From NCBI RefSeq assembly GCF_016724845.1, contig NZ_CP068082.1, forward strand, positions 3,596,001 through 3,660,000: a stretch of DNA of 64,000 nucleotides. Direction: 5' to 3'. The position numbers and the translations under genes were made by a program. This document shows, piece after piece, positions 9,036 to 16,057 of the stretch (its first letter is position 1; every line of letters begins with the position of its first letter). The notes under the pieces are model-generated. The model was not told where the DNA came from. It did no database searches and saw only the letters and a list, made by a program, of their open reading frames with translations. The DNA is from Sphingobacterium spiritivorum. GTDB taxonomy: Bacteria; Bacteroidota; Bacteroidia; Sphingobacteriales; Sphingobacteriaceae.

Positions 9036-9602
9036 ATGAATAAACCTATATCCCCGCGAATCAAAATTATACTGTCTGTAGTTTTGTTTCTATACGTTTC
9101 ACTCGCATATGGTCAGCTCCATTTTAAGAATAAATACCTCAAACTTCAGCATGAGATTATTTTGACTACAAATTATAATACACTCCCTGATTTTATGAAA
9201 AAGAAGGGTTATACCGTGGATGATAATCTTAAAAGCAGTGTGGAGCAGGATATGAAGGACCGAGATACGCCCGGATATTGTCATGCATTTAGAGATGACA
9301 GTCTGCAATATGTGCTGGTATATTATGATGAGCCTAAGAAAATGACCACGATCTTAAGCAGCGTGATAAAACCGGGCGGAACTGAGGTTGAGAACGAGTT
9401 AGTGGAACTTGCATTTGCCAAAAGGATCGATAGTATAGATAAGAGTGAGGAATATACACTCTTTGAGCGCTTTGATTATCCGCATGGTTTTACGCATCAG
9501 AAAGTGGAGGGTACAAACTTTACCTGGTTGTATCTGGTGGCTGATCTGCCGGGCAAGCCGAAGTTTTCTGAATATTTAAATACATCTGAGAATAAGGAGT
9601 AG
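9036..9602 (+). CDS. Secreted protein of unknown function
   Basis: 188 residues with a signal peptide (IILSVVLFLYVSLAYG, likely cut after AYG near residue 26). The mature protein is mixed alpha/beta with no motif I recognise. It contains LPDFMKKKGYTVDDNLKSS and a run of aromatic positions near the C-terminus (FERFDYPHGFTHQ, FTWLYLVADLP). It has no cysteine pair and no later membrane segment, so it is probably periplasmic. It follows a LuxR gene after a terminator and has its own promoter, so it is likely a single-gene unit. Confidence 0.65.
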   Translation: MNKPISPRIKIILSVVLFLYVSLAYGQLHFKNKYLKLQHEIILTTNYNTLPDFMKKKGYTVDDNLKSSVEQDMKDRDTPGYCHAFRDDSLQYVLVYYDEPKKMTTILSSVIKPGGTEVENELVELAFAKRIDSIDKSEEYTLFERFDYPHGFTHQKVEGTNFTWLYLVADLPGKPKFSEYLNTSENKE

Positions 9603-9620
9603 TAGTATTCCTCTTAATTA

Positions 9621-9992
9621 TCAGATATGCTGATCAATAAGGATAGGATTGCCGTCCGGATCCATAATAAAAAATCCGGCCGGACCTGAACTTTTTATAT
9701 CAACTTCTTCCAGGGGTTGTATTCCGGCTTCTTTGAGTGCCATCTGTATAATGCGTACATCATCAAAGTTTGAGAGTAATTTGGCATTCGAATCCCAGCC
9801 CGGATTGAAAGTCAGCAGATTTTTGTCAAACATTCCCTGAAAGAGACCGATTAATGTCTCTTCATTTTTCATGATCAGGTAGTTGCTTTCCAGACTTCCC
9901 GCAAAAACTGAAAAGCCTAATTTTTCGTAAAATTCTTTTGAAACGTTAATGTCTTTGACATTGAGACTAACAGAAAATGCACCTAATTTCAT
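9621..9992 (-). CDS. VOC family (glyoxalase/bleomycin-resistance fold) protein
   Basis: 123 residues with the paired beta-alpha-beta-beta-beta modules of vicinal oxygen chelate proteins: LGAFSVSLNVKDINVSKEFYEKLGFSVF at the N-terminus and GPAGFFIMDPDGNPILIDQ at the C-terminus. The usual metal-ligand positions are only partly kept, so catalysis is uncertain and a binding or resistance role is possible. It is convergent with the upstream secreted-protein gene, 18 bases apart. Another VOC protein is encoded at 14930; they are not close copies. Confidence 0.82.
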   Translation of the reverse strand: MKLGAFSVSLNVKDINVSKEFYEKLGFSVFAGSLESNYLIMKNEETLIGLFQGMFDKNLLTFNPGWDSNAKLLSNFDDVRIIQMALKEAGIQPLEEVDIKSSGPAGFFIMDPDGNPILIDQHI

Positions 9993-10259
9993 AATACTTC
10001 TTTTTAAAATTATCAGGATCGTTTATAACTCTGGTTTTATCTGTACAACGTAATAAGATCGTGCTGTCCGTACAACTTTTATTTGCTGAGTTTGTGTAAT
10101 CTGTTTAATTCCAGTTGCTTAGTTGGTGTTTGTTGTGCCTGAGTTTGTATTTTTTTGGCTGTGTATCTATCTGTATTCTTTAAATTAGCTGTTTTCGGGG
10201 ATTTTAAATTGCTGTTCGAAGAGATACTTTTGTTGAAGTTATTCATCAAAAAAAATATC

Positions 10260-10586
10260 ATGGACAGAAAAACGATTGCAATTATCTCTTACATCACTAT
10301 TATAGGTTGGCTTATAGCTTATTTTCAATACAAAGATAAAACGAAGGACGCATTTGTCAGTTATCATCTTAAGCAATCCCTGGGTATAACGATAATAAGT
10401 ATCCTGCTTGGATTGGTATTGAATATTGTCGTTATTGCTGTACCTGCCTTAGCTGTACTTACCTACGCCAATATTTTTATATTGATCTTATGGATTTTGG
10501 GGATTGTTAATGCTGTAAAAGAGGAAATGAAACCGGTACCTGTAGTTGGGACTATATTCGAAAAGAAGTTTTCCTTTCTTGATTAA
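10260..10586 (+). CDS. Small membrane protein, DUF4870-like (paralogue 1)
   Basis: 108 residues, starting at the ATG of MDRKTIAIISYITIIGWL. About three hydrophobic segments: 6-20, 42-65 and 68-86. The pattern ISYITIIGWLIAYF...YHLKQSLG matches the DUF4870-type membrane family, in which the YHLKQ segment is conserved. The protein at 20636 is a close paralogue with the same start, the same YHLKQ block and the same P-x-x-G-x-x-FE-K-F end. Function unknown; an inner-membrane location is likely. Followed 49 bases later by another small membrane protein. Confidence 0.75.
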   Translation: MDRKTIAIISYITIIGWLIAYFQYKDKTKDAFVSYHLKQSLGITIISILLGLVLNIVVIAVPALAVLTYANIFILILWILGIVNAVKEEMKPVPVVGTIFEKKFSFLD

Positions 10587-10635
10587 TTTCCCACCCACGA
10601 TTTTGTAATACTATTGACTTAAAAAAATAATAATT

Positions 10636-10869
10636 ATGCAAAAGATTGGTTCATTTATGGTTGTTATCGGCATTCTGGCGATAATACTTGGTTTCTTTAA
10701 TTACGTACCTAAAATATTGATGTGGATCTACCAGTGGGGAGAGGGAGTGGCCTGGAGTATTAAAATCGGTCTTATAGTTTTAGGCGGACTATTGTATCTT
10801 TTGGCAGGAAAGAGCTCTGAGCAAGTAGAAAGTTCTTCTGCAGAGCAGAATGATGCCGCACAAAATTGA
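10636..10869 (+). CDS. Small two-helix membrane protein
   Basis: 77 residues with two hydrophobic helices (about residues 7-30 and 41-58) joined by the aromatic loop MWIYQWGEGVAWS, then a polar Glu/Ser-rich tail. No known domain recognised. It lies 49 bases after the DUF4870-like gene on the same strand and ahead of a strong terminator, so the two are probably co-transcribed. Confidence 0.65.
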   Translation: MQKIGSFMVVIGILAIILGFFNYVPKILMWIYQWGEGVAWSIKIGLIVLGGLLYLLAGKSSEQVESSSAEQNDAAQN

Positions 10870-10940
10870 TTGGTTTTATTGTTGTTTTTAAGGTTTTGCA
10901 GATATAAAGCCGGTCTTTATAATGCAATACTTCAATTAGA

Positions 10941-10966
10941 AATACGCCTTCGGGCGTATTTTTTTG
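10941..10966 (+). terminator. Strong intrinsic terminator
   Basis: AATACGCC/GGCGTATT stem closed by a TTCG tetraloop and followed by seven T residues. It ends the small-membrane-protein unit and may also serve the convergent gene ending at 10972. Confidence 0.85.
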
Positions 10967-10971
10967 TTATG

Positions 10972-11694
10972 CTATGTCTGATTCCCTACTTCATTATAAT
11001 GAAGGTAACTTTCATTGGCAAAATCCCGGAAGTCAAAGATTTCAAAAACTATTTTCCCTATTATGTAGTGTAACCGGGATAGGATTTCTTGTTTTTCTCC
11101 TTTCAGAATCAATGTGAGTTTGGTACCATTGTGATCTGATTCAAAACCTGATTTCAGGAGATCATGTATTTGAAACTCATTCCAAACATGTTTTTCCAAT
11201 AGTTTCTTAATATGAGGTATGGTGACTTTAAGTATTTTTCGGGAATATGTTATGTTGAGATGTATATTTTGCTGCTTGTTTAATATCAATTTTAAATCTT
11301 TAATACTATTTGCCAGCAGTTTTTCAAGTACCTGCTGAAATAGATCAGGATCCTGTTGAATGGGTTTGGAAACAGGTTGAAGTTTAAGTTTTTCAAGCTG
11401 TTCTTTTGATTTATGCAGGCTTTCTTCAAAGTATTCTTTAGCGTACACGAGCTTTTTATCTTTCAGAAGCTTTTCATAGAAGCGGATATTCCTTTGTGCA
11501 TATTCTTTCTTCTCGTACAAATTATCTGTGAGCTTATACAAGGTACGAAGCCTTTGATTCAGACGACTTAAGGCCCGGCTATGGTAATAGGCTTCAAGGT
11601 ATTCCATTTCTTTCACACAATTCTTAATGAGCTTTTGAAGTCTTTTCTTTTCGGCTTCATATTGGGAAATCAAAAGTTCAGGAGAATGTTCCAT
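10972..11694 (-). CDS. Coiled-coil protein of unknown function
   Basis: 240 residues, very rich in Lys, Glu and Leu. The first 125 residues have heptad-like spacing (EAEKKRLQKLIKN, RLNQRLRTLYKLTDNLYEKK, ESLHKSKEQLEKLKLQP), suggesting a long coiled coil. The second half reads as a mixed domain with LHYIIGKIVFEIFDF. No signal peptide and no membrane segment, so cytosolic. I do not recognise the family; spacing and composition recall element-borne proteins, but no mobility gene is nearby. It follows the secreted-protein gene at 11712 after only 17 bases on the same strand, so they may share a transcript. Confidence 0.65.
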   Translation of the reverse strand: MEHSPELLISQYEAEKKRLQKLIKNCVKEMEYLEAYYHSRALSRLNQRLRTLYKLTDNLYEKKEYAQRNIRFYEKLLKDKKLVYAKEYFEESLHKSKEQLEKLKLQPVSKPIQQDPDLFQQVLEKLLANSIKDLKLILNKQQNIHLNITYSRKILKVTIPHIKKLLEKHVWNEFQIHDLLKSGFESDHNGTKLTLILKGEKQEILSRLHYIIGKIVFEIFDFRDFANESYLHYNEVGNQT

Positions 11695-11711
11695 GTTATT
11701 TGTGATGTATT

Positions 11712-12152
11712 TTAGTCTCGGATTCGTTTGAATATATATGTATTTGTGCTTTCTGATTTTTTTAAGAAGTTGTCTGTAAAGTTGAGCATACCGTTACATT
11801 CATAGATAAGGAGTTTATCAACAGAAACAGATATTTCGCAATAGGGTGCATGATGATCATCATTTTCTGCAGGCATAATAAGTTTACCGCCTTTGATAAA
11901 GGCTTTATATGCATCTGTATTTTCAGCAAGAGATCTGTCTTTTATTGTTTCCATTCCTCCGGTCCAGTCATTAATCAGGACATAAGTTAAAGTGGAATCG
12001 TAGGAAATGCTTATGTTACGGTTGTTGGCATTGTCTCTCCATATACCCTCATATATCTTTTTTGAATTCGCTATATCAGTTTTATGCTGAGCATATGCAG
12101 TCTGCGAAATACAGACAAGTAATAAAAATATATATCGGATCCGAACGATCAT
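11712..12152 (-). CDS. Secreted protein of unknown function
   Basis: 146 residues with a signal peptide (IRYIFLLLVCISQTAYAQ, cut after AYA or AYAQ). The mature protein starts with a segment typical of small beta-barrel-like secreted proteins (YEGIWRDNANNRNISISYD) and ends with TYIFKRIRD. Two cysteines (APYCEIS and IYECNG) could pair in the periplasm. No catalytic motif seen. It lies 17 bases upstream of the coiled-coil gene on the minus strand. Confidence 0.6.
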   Translation of the reverse strand: MIVRIRYIFLLLVCISQTAYAQHKTDIANSKKIYEGIWRDNANNRNISISYDSTLTYVLINDWTGGMETIKDRSLAENTDAYKAFIKGGKLIMPAENDDHHAPYCEISVSVDKLLIYECNGMLNFTDNFLKKSESTNTYIFKRIRD

Positions 12153-12256
12153 GCTATCTACAGCTTTAGGGTCAATGTTTGACTAAAATTAATAAATTTT
12201 ATTGGTCAATTGAAGGTTCTATTCTGAGCATAAGTGTTTTTTTAAATTGGGAAGGT

Positions 12257-12592
12257 CTAATGCGATGGGTCTTCCCTTTTTAATTTAACAACCACCTGAT
12301 GATCACCGGCTTTCAATATAACAGTCTGTTTCTGATAATGATCTTTCTGAAAATTTAGTTTTACCATTTTGCTGGTGCCGATAAATCCGCTTCTTATTTC
12401 ATAAAACTCAAACTGACCTATGGAATCTGTAAGGTATGGTATACTGCCCTTTCTGCTGTTGACAATTACATATTCAACCTCAGGAAGAGGTTTTCCTGTC
12501 TGAGCATCGGTTACAATTCCGCTGACCCTAACCATCATGTCACAGGATGACAGGGATAATGTCAGAAGAAGAGCTGTATAATATCTTTTCAT
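12257..12592 (-). CDS. Lipoprotein with carboxypeptidase-regulatory-like domain
   Basis: I start it at MKRYYTALLLTLSLSSC, a lipoprotein signal with the cysteine in LSSC; an in-frame ATG 18 codons upstream would put extra residues before the signal. The 95-residue mature part is a single beta-sandwich of the carboxypeptidase-regulatory or TonB-associated type: VSGIVTDAQTGKPLPEVEY followed by TDSIGQFEFYEIRSG. Probably surface or periplasmic, with a role in binding or stability; no enzyme domain attached. Monocistronic by spacing. Confidence 0.7.
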   Translation of the reverse strand: MKRYYTALLLTLSLSSCDMMVRVSGIVTDAQTGKPLPEVEYVIVNSRKGSIPYLTDSIGQFEFYEIRSGFIGTSKMVKLNFQKDHYQKQTVILKAGDHQVVVKLKREDPSH

Positions 12593-12697
12593 AATGTAAT
12601 GCATTGAATATATAAAAATACAGATATCGTTATACGTATACATCACTGTTTTTAGGGATATTGCAGTATGATTGTTGATGTTCAGAATAATCCGGAT

Positions 12698-13822
12698 CTA
12701 TTTTGGTTGTTGCTGTGTGACACAATGTACCATCCCGCCATTTGCAAATAAATTGCGACAGTCTATTCCGATAACTCTTCTTCCCGGATAAAGCTTTTGA
12801 ATAATAGCATTGGCGACTGCATCATTAGGATCGTTATAGTTAGGTACGAGTACTACAGTGTTGCCAATGTAATAATTGATATAGGAAGCTTTTCCGACAT
12901 TTTTACCATATGTCGTTGTTACATCATTTTTAGTAAGTGGTACATTTACAAAATTGTAAGGCCGACCATCCTTGTTAACGGCATTATATAATGTCGTGAT
13001 GTCATGCTCCGGAACCTGCCAGTATAAAAGATCATCATCTGCCATTGTGATAATAGTAGACTTGTCGGCAAATCTGGCAAATCCGTCAATATGCATGTCC
13101 GTGATATCGAGTCCTGCTTCTCCCTCCAGCCAGATAAAATGTGTAGCGCCCAGATATTTGGTAAAGATAGTTTCAGCCTGTTGCTGTGTCATGCCGGGAT
13201 TCCTGTTTTCATTGAGGATCGAGCTCTTACAGGCCATTAAAGTGCCGTTGCCATCAATCTCTATGCTTCCACCTTCATTGACCATCACCTCATTGAGATT
13301 GATAGTTTGTACATGTTGATTAGAGGTGAGTTGTGCCGGGATACGATCGCAATTTTCATACTCCGCTTTTTCTCCCCAACCATTGAATCCCCAGTCTTCA
13401 ACGAGGAGTTTCCCATTGTCATCTTTTACATAGATCGGTCCATTGTCACGAATCCATACATCGTCGGTACGTGCTATTGTAAACTCCACATGAGTAAGAG
13501 AGACCTGGGCTTTCTTTAGTAATGCGCTGACTCTTTCCAGTTCGGTATTGTCATACACGATGATATGTACTTTTTCACTGTTTACAAGCGCTTTGGTCAT
13601 AGCGACCCAGGTTTCATCCAGCCTGTCGCAGAAAGTCTTTCCATATTGGTATTCGTGTGGCCATTGCAGCCAGGTGCCTTCATGTAAAGCGGATTCTTCA
13701 GGCATTCGGTACAGGACTGTAGAATCAACAGGAGAAACCGGATTCGTCGTGCTGCTTTCTTTTGAGCAGGATAGAAATAGGGTGGATAAGATCATTAGTG
13801 TGATTGCCATTTTGTACATCAT
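12698..13822 (-). CDS. Agmatine deiminase family lipoprotein
   Basis: About 374 residues, starting at the ATG pair of MMYKMAITLMILSTLFLSC, which gives a lipoprotein signal; an ATG 23 codons upstream is less likely. The mature protein is a guanidine-group-modifying (pentein) enzyme of the porphyromonas-type peptidylarginine/agmatine deiminase family: MPEESALHEGTWLQWP, TDDVWIRDNGPIYV, LMACKSSILNENRNPG, DMHIDGFARF and a C-terminal NGGMVHCVTQQ with the likely catalytic cysteine. Known members deiminate agmatine or peptidyl arginine; this one is exported, so an extracytoplasmic substrate is expected. Next upstream, on the same strand, is an AraC-type regulator. Confidence 0.82.
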   Translation of the reverse strand: MMYKMAITLMILSTLFLSCSKESSTTNPVSPVDSTVLYRMPEESALHEGTWLQWPHEYQYGKTFCDRLDETWVAMTKALVNSEKVHIIVYDNTELERVSALLKKAQVSLTHVEFTIARTDDVWIRDNGPIYVKDDNGKLLVEDWGFNGWGEKAEYENCDRIPAQLTSNQHVQTINLNEVMVNEGGSIEIDGNGTLMACKSSILNENRNPGMTQQQAETIFTKYLGATHFIWLEGEAGLDITDMHIDGFARFADKSTIITMADDDLLYWQVPEHDITTLYNAVNKDGRPYNFVNVPLTKNDVTTTYGKNVGKASYINYYIGNTVVLVPNYNDPNDAVANAIIQKLYPGRRVIGIDCRNLFANGGMVHCVTQQQPK

Positions 13823-13901
13823 TAATGTTATAAATTTTGTTAAGGCAAAGCTACGAGCCTTACAAAACAGATTGTTGTCCAAAATTGACAACCTTATTTT
13901 T

Positions 13902-14738
13902 TTAATCTAAGGGTAACCATATGTAGGTTATCTGCTCTTCAACGGAGTCTGTGTTGTCCGGGTGTCTGGTATATTTTTCGATAACAGGGGTATGACTGAA
14001 CCGGAGTCCTGCTGTCAGTATCCAGCCGGAATATATCTGGCTGTAGGTGTCTTCGATGGTTTCATATCTGCCATAATGGGTAAACTGTGCATATTTCCCT
14101 CCTCCAATTGTCTTGGAAGGGAGCCTGCTTGTCAACGACTGCAACGATGAGCAGGTATCGTATCTGCAGTTTAGATTTTCTCTGATAAGCGGTTCGTCAG
14201 CAACAATTCCATAAAAGTCATTTCCCTGTTCAGGAAATTCGTTTTGCAGGAATGTATCCCACTGTGATTCGATCTCTGTATCTATATAATTGATAAAGGA
14301 ACTTCTGTAATAAACTGTTGTAGGACGGACATATATAATCTGCGGCTGGAGAATCTGTGTCGCTTCGACCGGTAAAATATCGGCTTTCATAAACAGGGGG
14401 GTCTTCCCGGCTCTGGCTTCCTTCGGAGAGATTAAAAAATGTTGTTTAAAGGCCTTTGAAAAAGATGCTACATTTGAAAATCCTACCTTTAAAGCAATTG
14501 CAGAAATACTATGATCGCTGTAGAGCAATATTTTATATGCATTTTCTACGCGCAACCTTTTCTGGTAAGCACCGATAGTTTCCCCACAGGTGTAGCGGAA
14601 TATCCGCTGAATATTTCTGTATGAATAATGGGAAATATCTTCCAGCTGCTCAATAGAAATAAGCTGATCATAGTTTTTTTCTATAAAGCTCAATGTGTTA
14701 TACACACAGTTTAGATTTGAAGAAATATCCTGTTTCAT
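13902..14738 (-). CDS. AraC-family regulator with GyrI-like effector domain
   Basis: 278 residues with an N-terminal AraC/XylS DNA-binding domain (ISHYSYRNIQRIFRY, ISAIALKVGFSNVASFSKAFKQ, ISPKEARAG). A C-terminal domain of about 160 residues (from about 118) has the GyrI-like small-molecule-binding pattern YGIVADEPLI and YAQFTHYGRYETI. This order matches Rob/TipA-like sensors of hydrophobic or drug-like ligands. It lies 80 bases upstream of the deiminase lipoprotein gene on the same strand and may control it. Confidence 0.85.
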   Translation of the reverse strand: MKQDISSNLNCVYNTLSFIEKNYDQLISIEQLEDISHYSYRNIQRIFRYTCGETIGAYQKRLRVENAYKILLYSDHSISAIALKVGFSNVASFSKAFKQHFLISPKEARAGKTPLFMKADILPVEATQILQPQIIYVRPTTVYYRSSFINYIDTEIESQWDTFLQNEFPEQGNDFYGIVADEPLIRENLNCRYDTCSSLQSLTSRLPSKTIGGGKYAQFTHYGRYETIEDTYSQIYSGWILTAGLRFSHTPVIEKYTRHPDNTDSVEEQITYIWLPLD

Positions 14739-14929
14739 CCGGATTTTATATTATCTATCAAATATACCGGAATCAAACTGAGTTTTGAAATACCAGAATG
14801 TGCGCAATTATCTCCATATCATTGACCTATCTATGTAAACAAAATACGGTATTTGTTGTTCTAATTTCATTGAGATTTAATATCTGATAGCGTCTTTGTA
14901 TAATATTACCTGATCATAAATCCAAGTAT

Positions 14930-15325
14930 ATGAAAGCGAAAAAAATATGGGCAAACTTTAGCGTTAAAGATGTAAACCGCACCCGCGAATTTTATACACA
15001 TTTGGGTTTTACTGCCAATAAGTTTAGTAATAATCCTCAACTCGTCAGTTTTCTCTTCGGGGAAAATGACTTCGTTATTCATTTTTTTGAACAGGGCTCA
15101 CAAATAGATACCTACCTGTCTCCTGAAATAAAAAACAGTGAGATTATATTCACACTTTCTGCTGAAACGGCATCGGAAGTGAAGGCGTGGTCGGATAGAG
15201 TTAAACAAGCCGGAGGTACTGTTTTTAATGAAATGAGCCGGGATGATTCTAGTTATTATGGTTTTACCTTTGCAGATCCTGACGGTCACAGGTTTAATAT
15301 CCTGTTAATGGAGACGGGAATGTGA
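14930..15325 (+). CDS. VOC family protein (glyoxalase fold)
   Basis: 131 residues. N-terminal module KIWANFSVKDVNRTREFYTHLGFTAN and C-terminal YYGFTFADPDGHRFNILLME match vicinal-oxygen-chelate proteins of the PhnB or bleomycin-resistance type. A buried metal site is possible (His in DGHRF) but not certain. It is divergent from the AraC-type regulator by 191 bases, a gap with no clear operator. Substrate unknown. Confidence 0.82.
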   Translation: MKAKKIWANFSVKDVNRTREFYTHLGFTANKFSNNPQLVSFLFGENDFVIHFFEQGSQIDTYLSPEIKNSEIIFTLSAETASEVKAWSDRVKQAGGTVFNEMSRDDSSYYGFTFADPDGHRFNILLMETGM

Positions 15326-15344
15326 CGACCTGCAGCCTCCCTGT

Positions 15345-15647
15345 TTATTTTGAAGTTTTATTCTTTCTTTGTTTTATAAATCTGTAGGAAAGAAAAATGA
15401 GCAGGGTAATAATACCTGCAACAGTAATATCCCATATCAGCGCATAGGCAGAGAATTGAGTTGACTCACCAATCATTCCTGTTGATAGGGACATTACATA
15501 TACTGATTTCTGATAAATCATTAAAGGAAATCCAAATGAAAGGCTGCCGTCATTGTGTGTGTCATCATGGTAGCTGAGCAGGCATATGCCAACAAAGACA
15601 AGCAATGTAGTTATACTGTGTTGTATGATTTTGTTAATCCTTTTCAT
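15345..15647 (-). CDS. Small membrane protein of unknown function
   Basis: 100 residues with two predicted membrane helices, about 10-27 (HSITTLLVFVGICLLSY) and 64-88 (WDITVAGIITLLIFLSY), joined by a hydrophilic loop rich in Ser and Asp/His. The ends are basic, so both termini are probably cytosolic. No domain recognised. It is convergent with the VOC gene, 19 bases apart. Confidence 0.6.
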   Translation of the reverse strand: MKRINKIIQHSITTLLVFVGICLLSYHDDTHNDGSLSFGFPLMIYQKSVYVMSLSTGMIGESTQFSAYALIWDITVAGIITLLIFLSYRFIKQRKNKTSK

Positions 15648-16057
15648 TTTTGATGTACTATTTAAAAATAGCCGATTTTATTTATATATCTGTAAAAAGC
15701 ACCTGCCGTATGTAATTTGAAATTAATTCGTTTGCGATAATTGTTTTTATTTGATTTTTTAACTACCAGTAATTTGTTGTTTTTTTTAAGCCAGTAAAAA
15801 ATAATTTGTAACTTTCGTGTAATCACACTTGATTAGGGGTTAATATATGTTCGATTCCTAAATTTTGTTTTTCGCAATTTATTGCCTTTTTTTTGCAGAT
15901 AATCTTGTTGGTTGAATAGAATTATATTCTAAGGATGGAATCTTTTAGTTTCATAGGGTTCGTAAATCTTAATGAAATGTTATTGAATGCAAAATCGTGA
16001 GTACAAAAATTGAACACACTAATTCACACTATACATTAATTAAAAAACCAAAAATTT
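15648..16057. other. Long AT-rich intergenic region before the GH16 gene
   Basis: 410 bases without an open frame of note. It is rich in T-runs and contains a possible promoter box (TAACTTTC near 15809-15816, a weak match to TAnnTTTG). I see no clear riboswitch, repeat or ECF site. It probably carries the promoter and regulator sites of the glycoside hydrolase gene. Confidence 0.4.

Noticed and set aside
10079..10261. Minus-strand 60-codon gene opposite the DUF4870-like gene leader
   Set aside because: Low-complexity Asn/Gln/Lys/Thr translation antisense to an AT-rich leader; no motif or spacing supports it.
12247..12278. Terminator formed by GGGAAG/CTTCCC
   Set aside because: Its T-run is on the plus strand, where no gene lies upstream; on the minus strand it overlaps the end of the lipoprotein gene without a T-tract.
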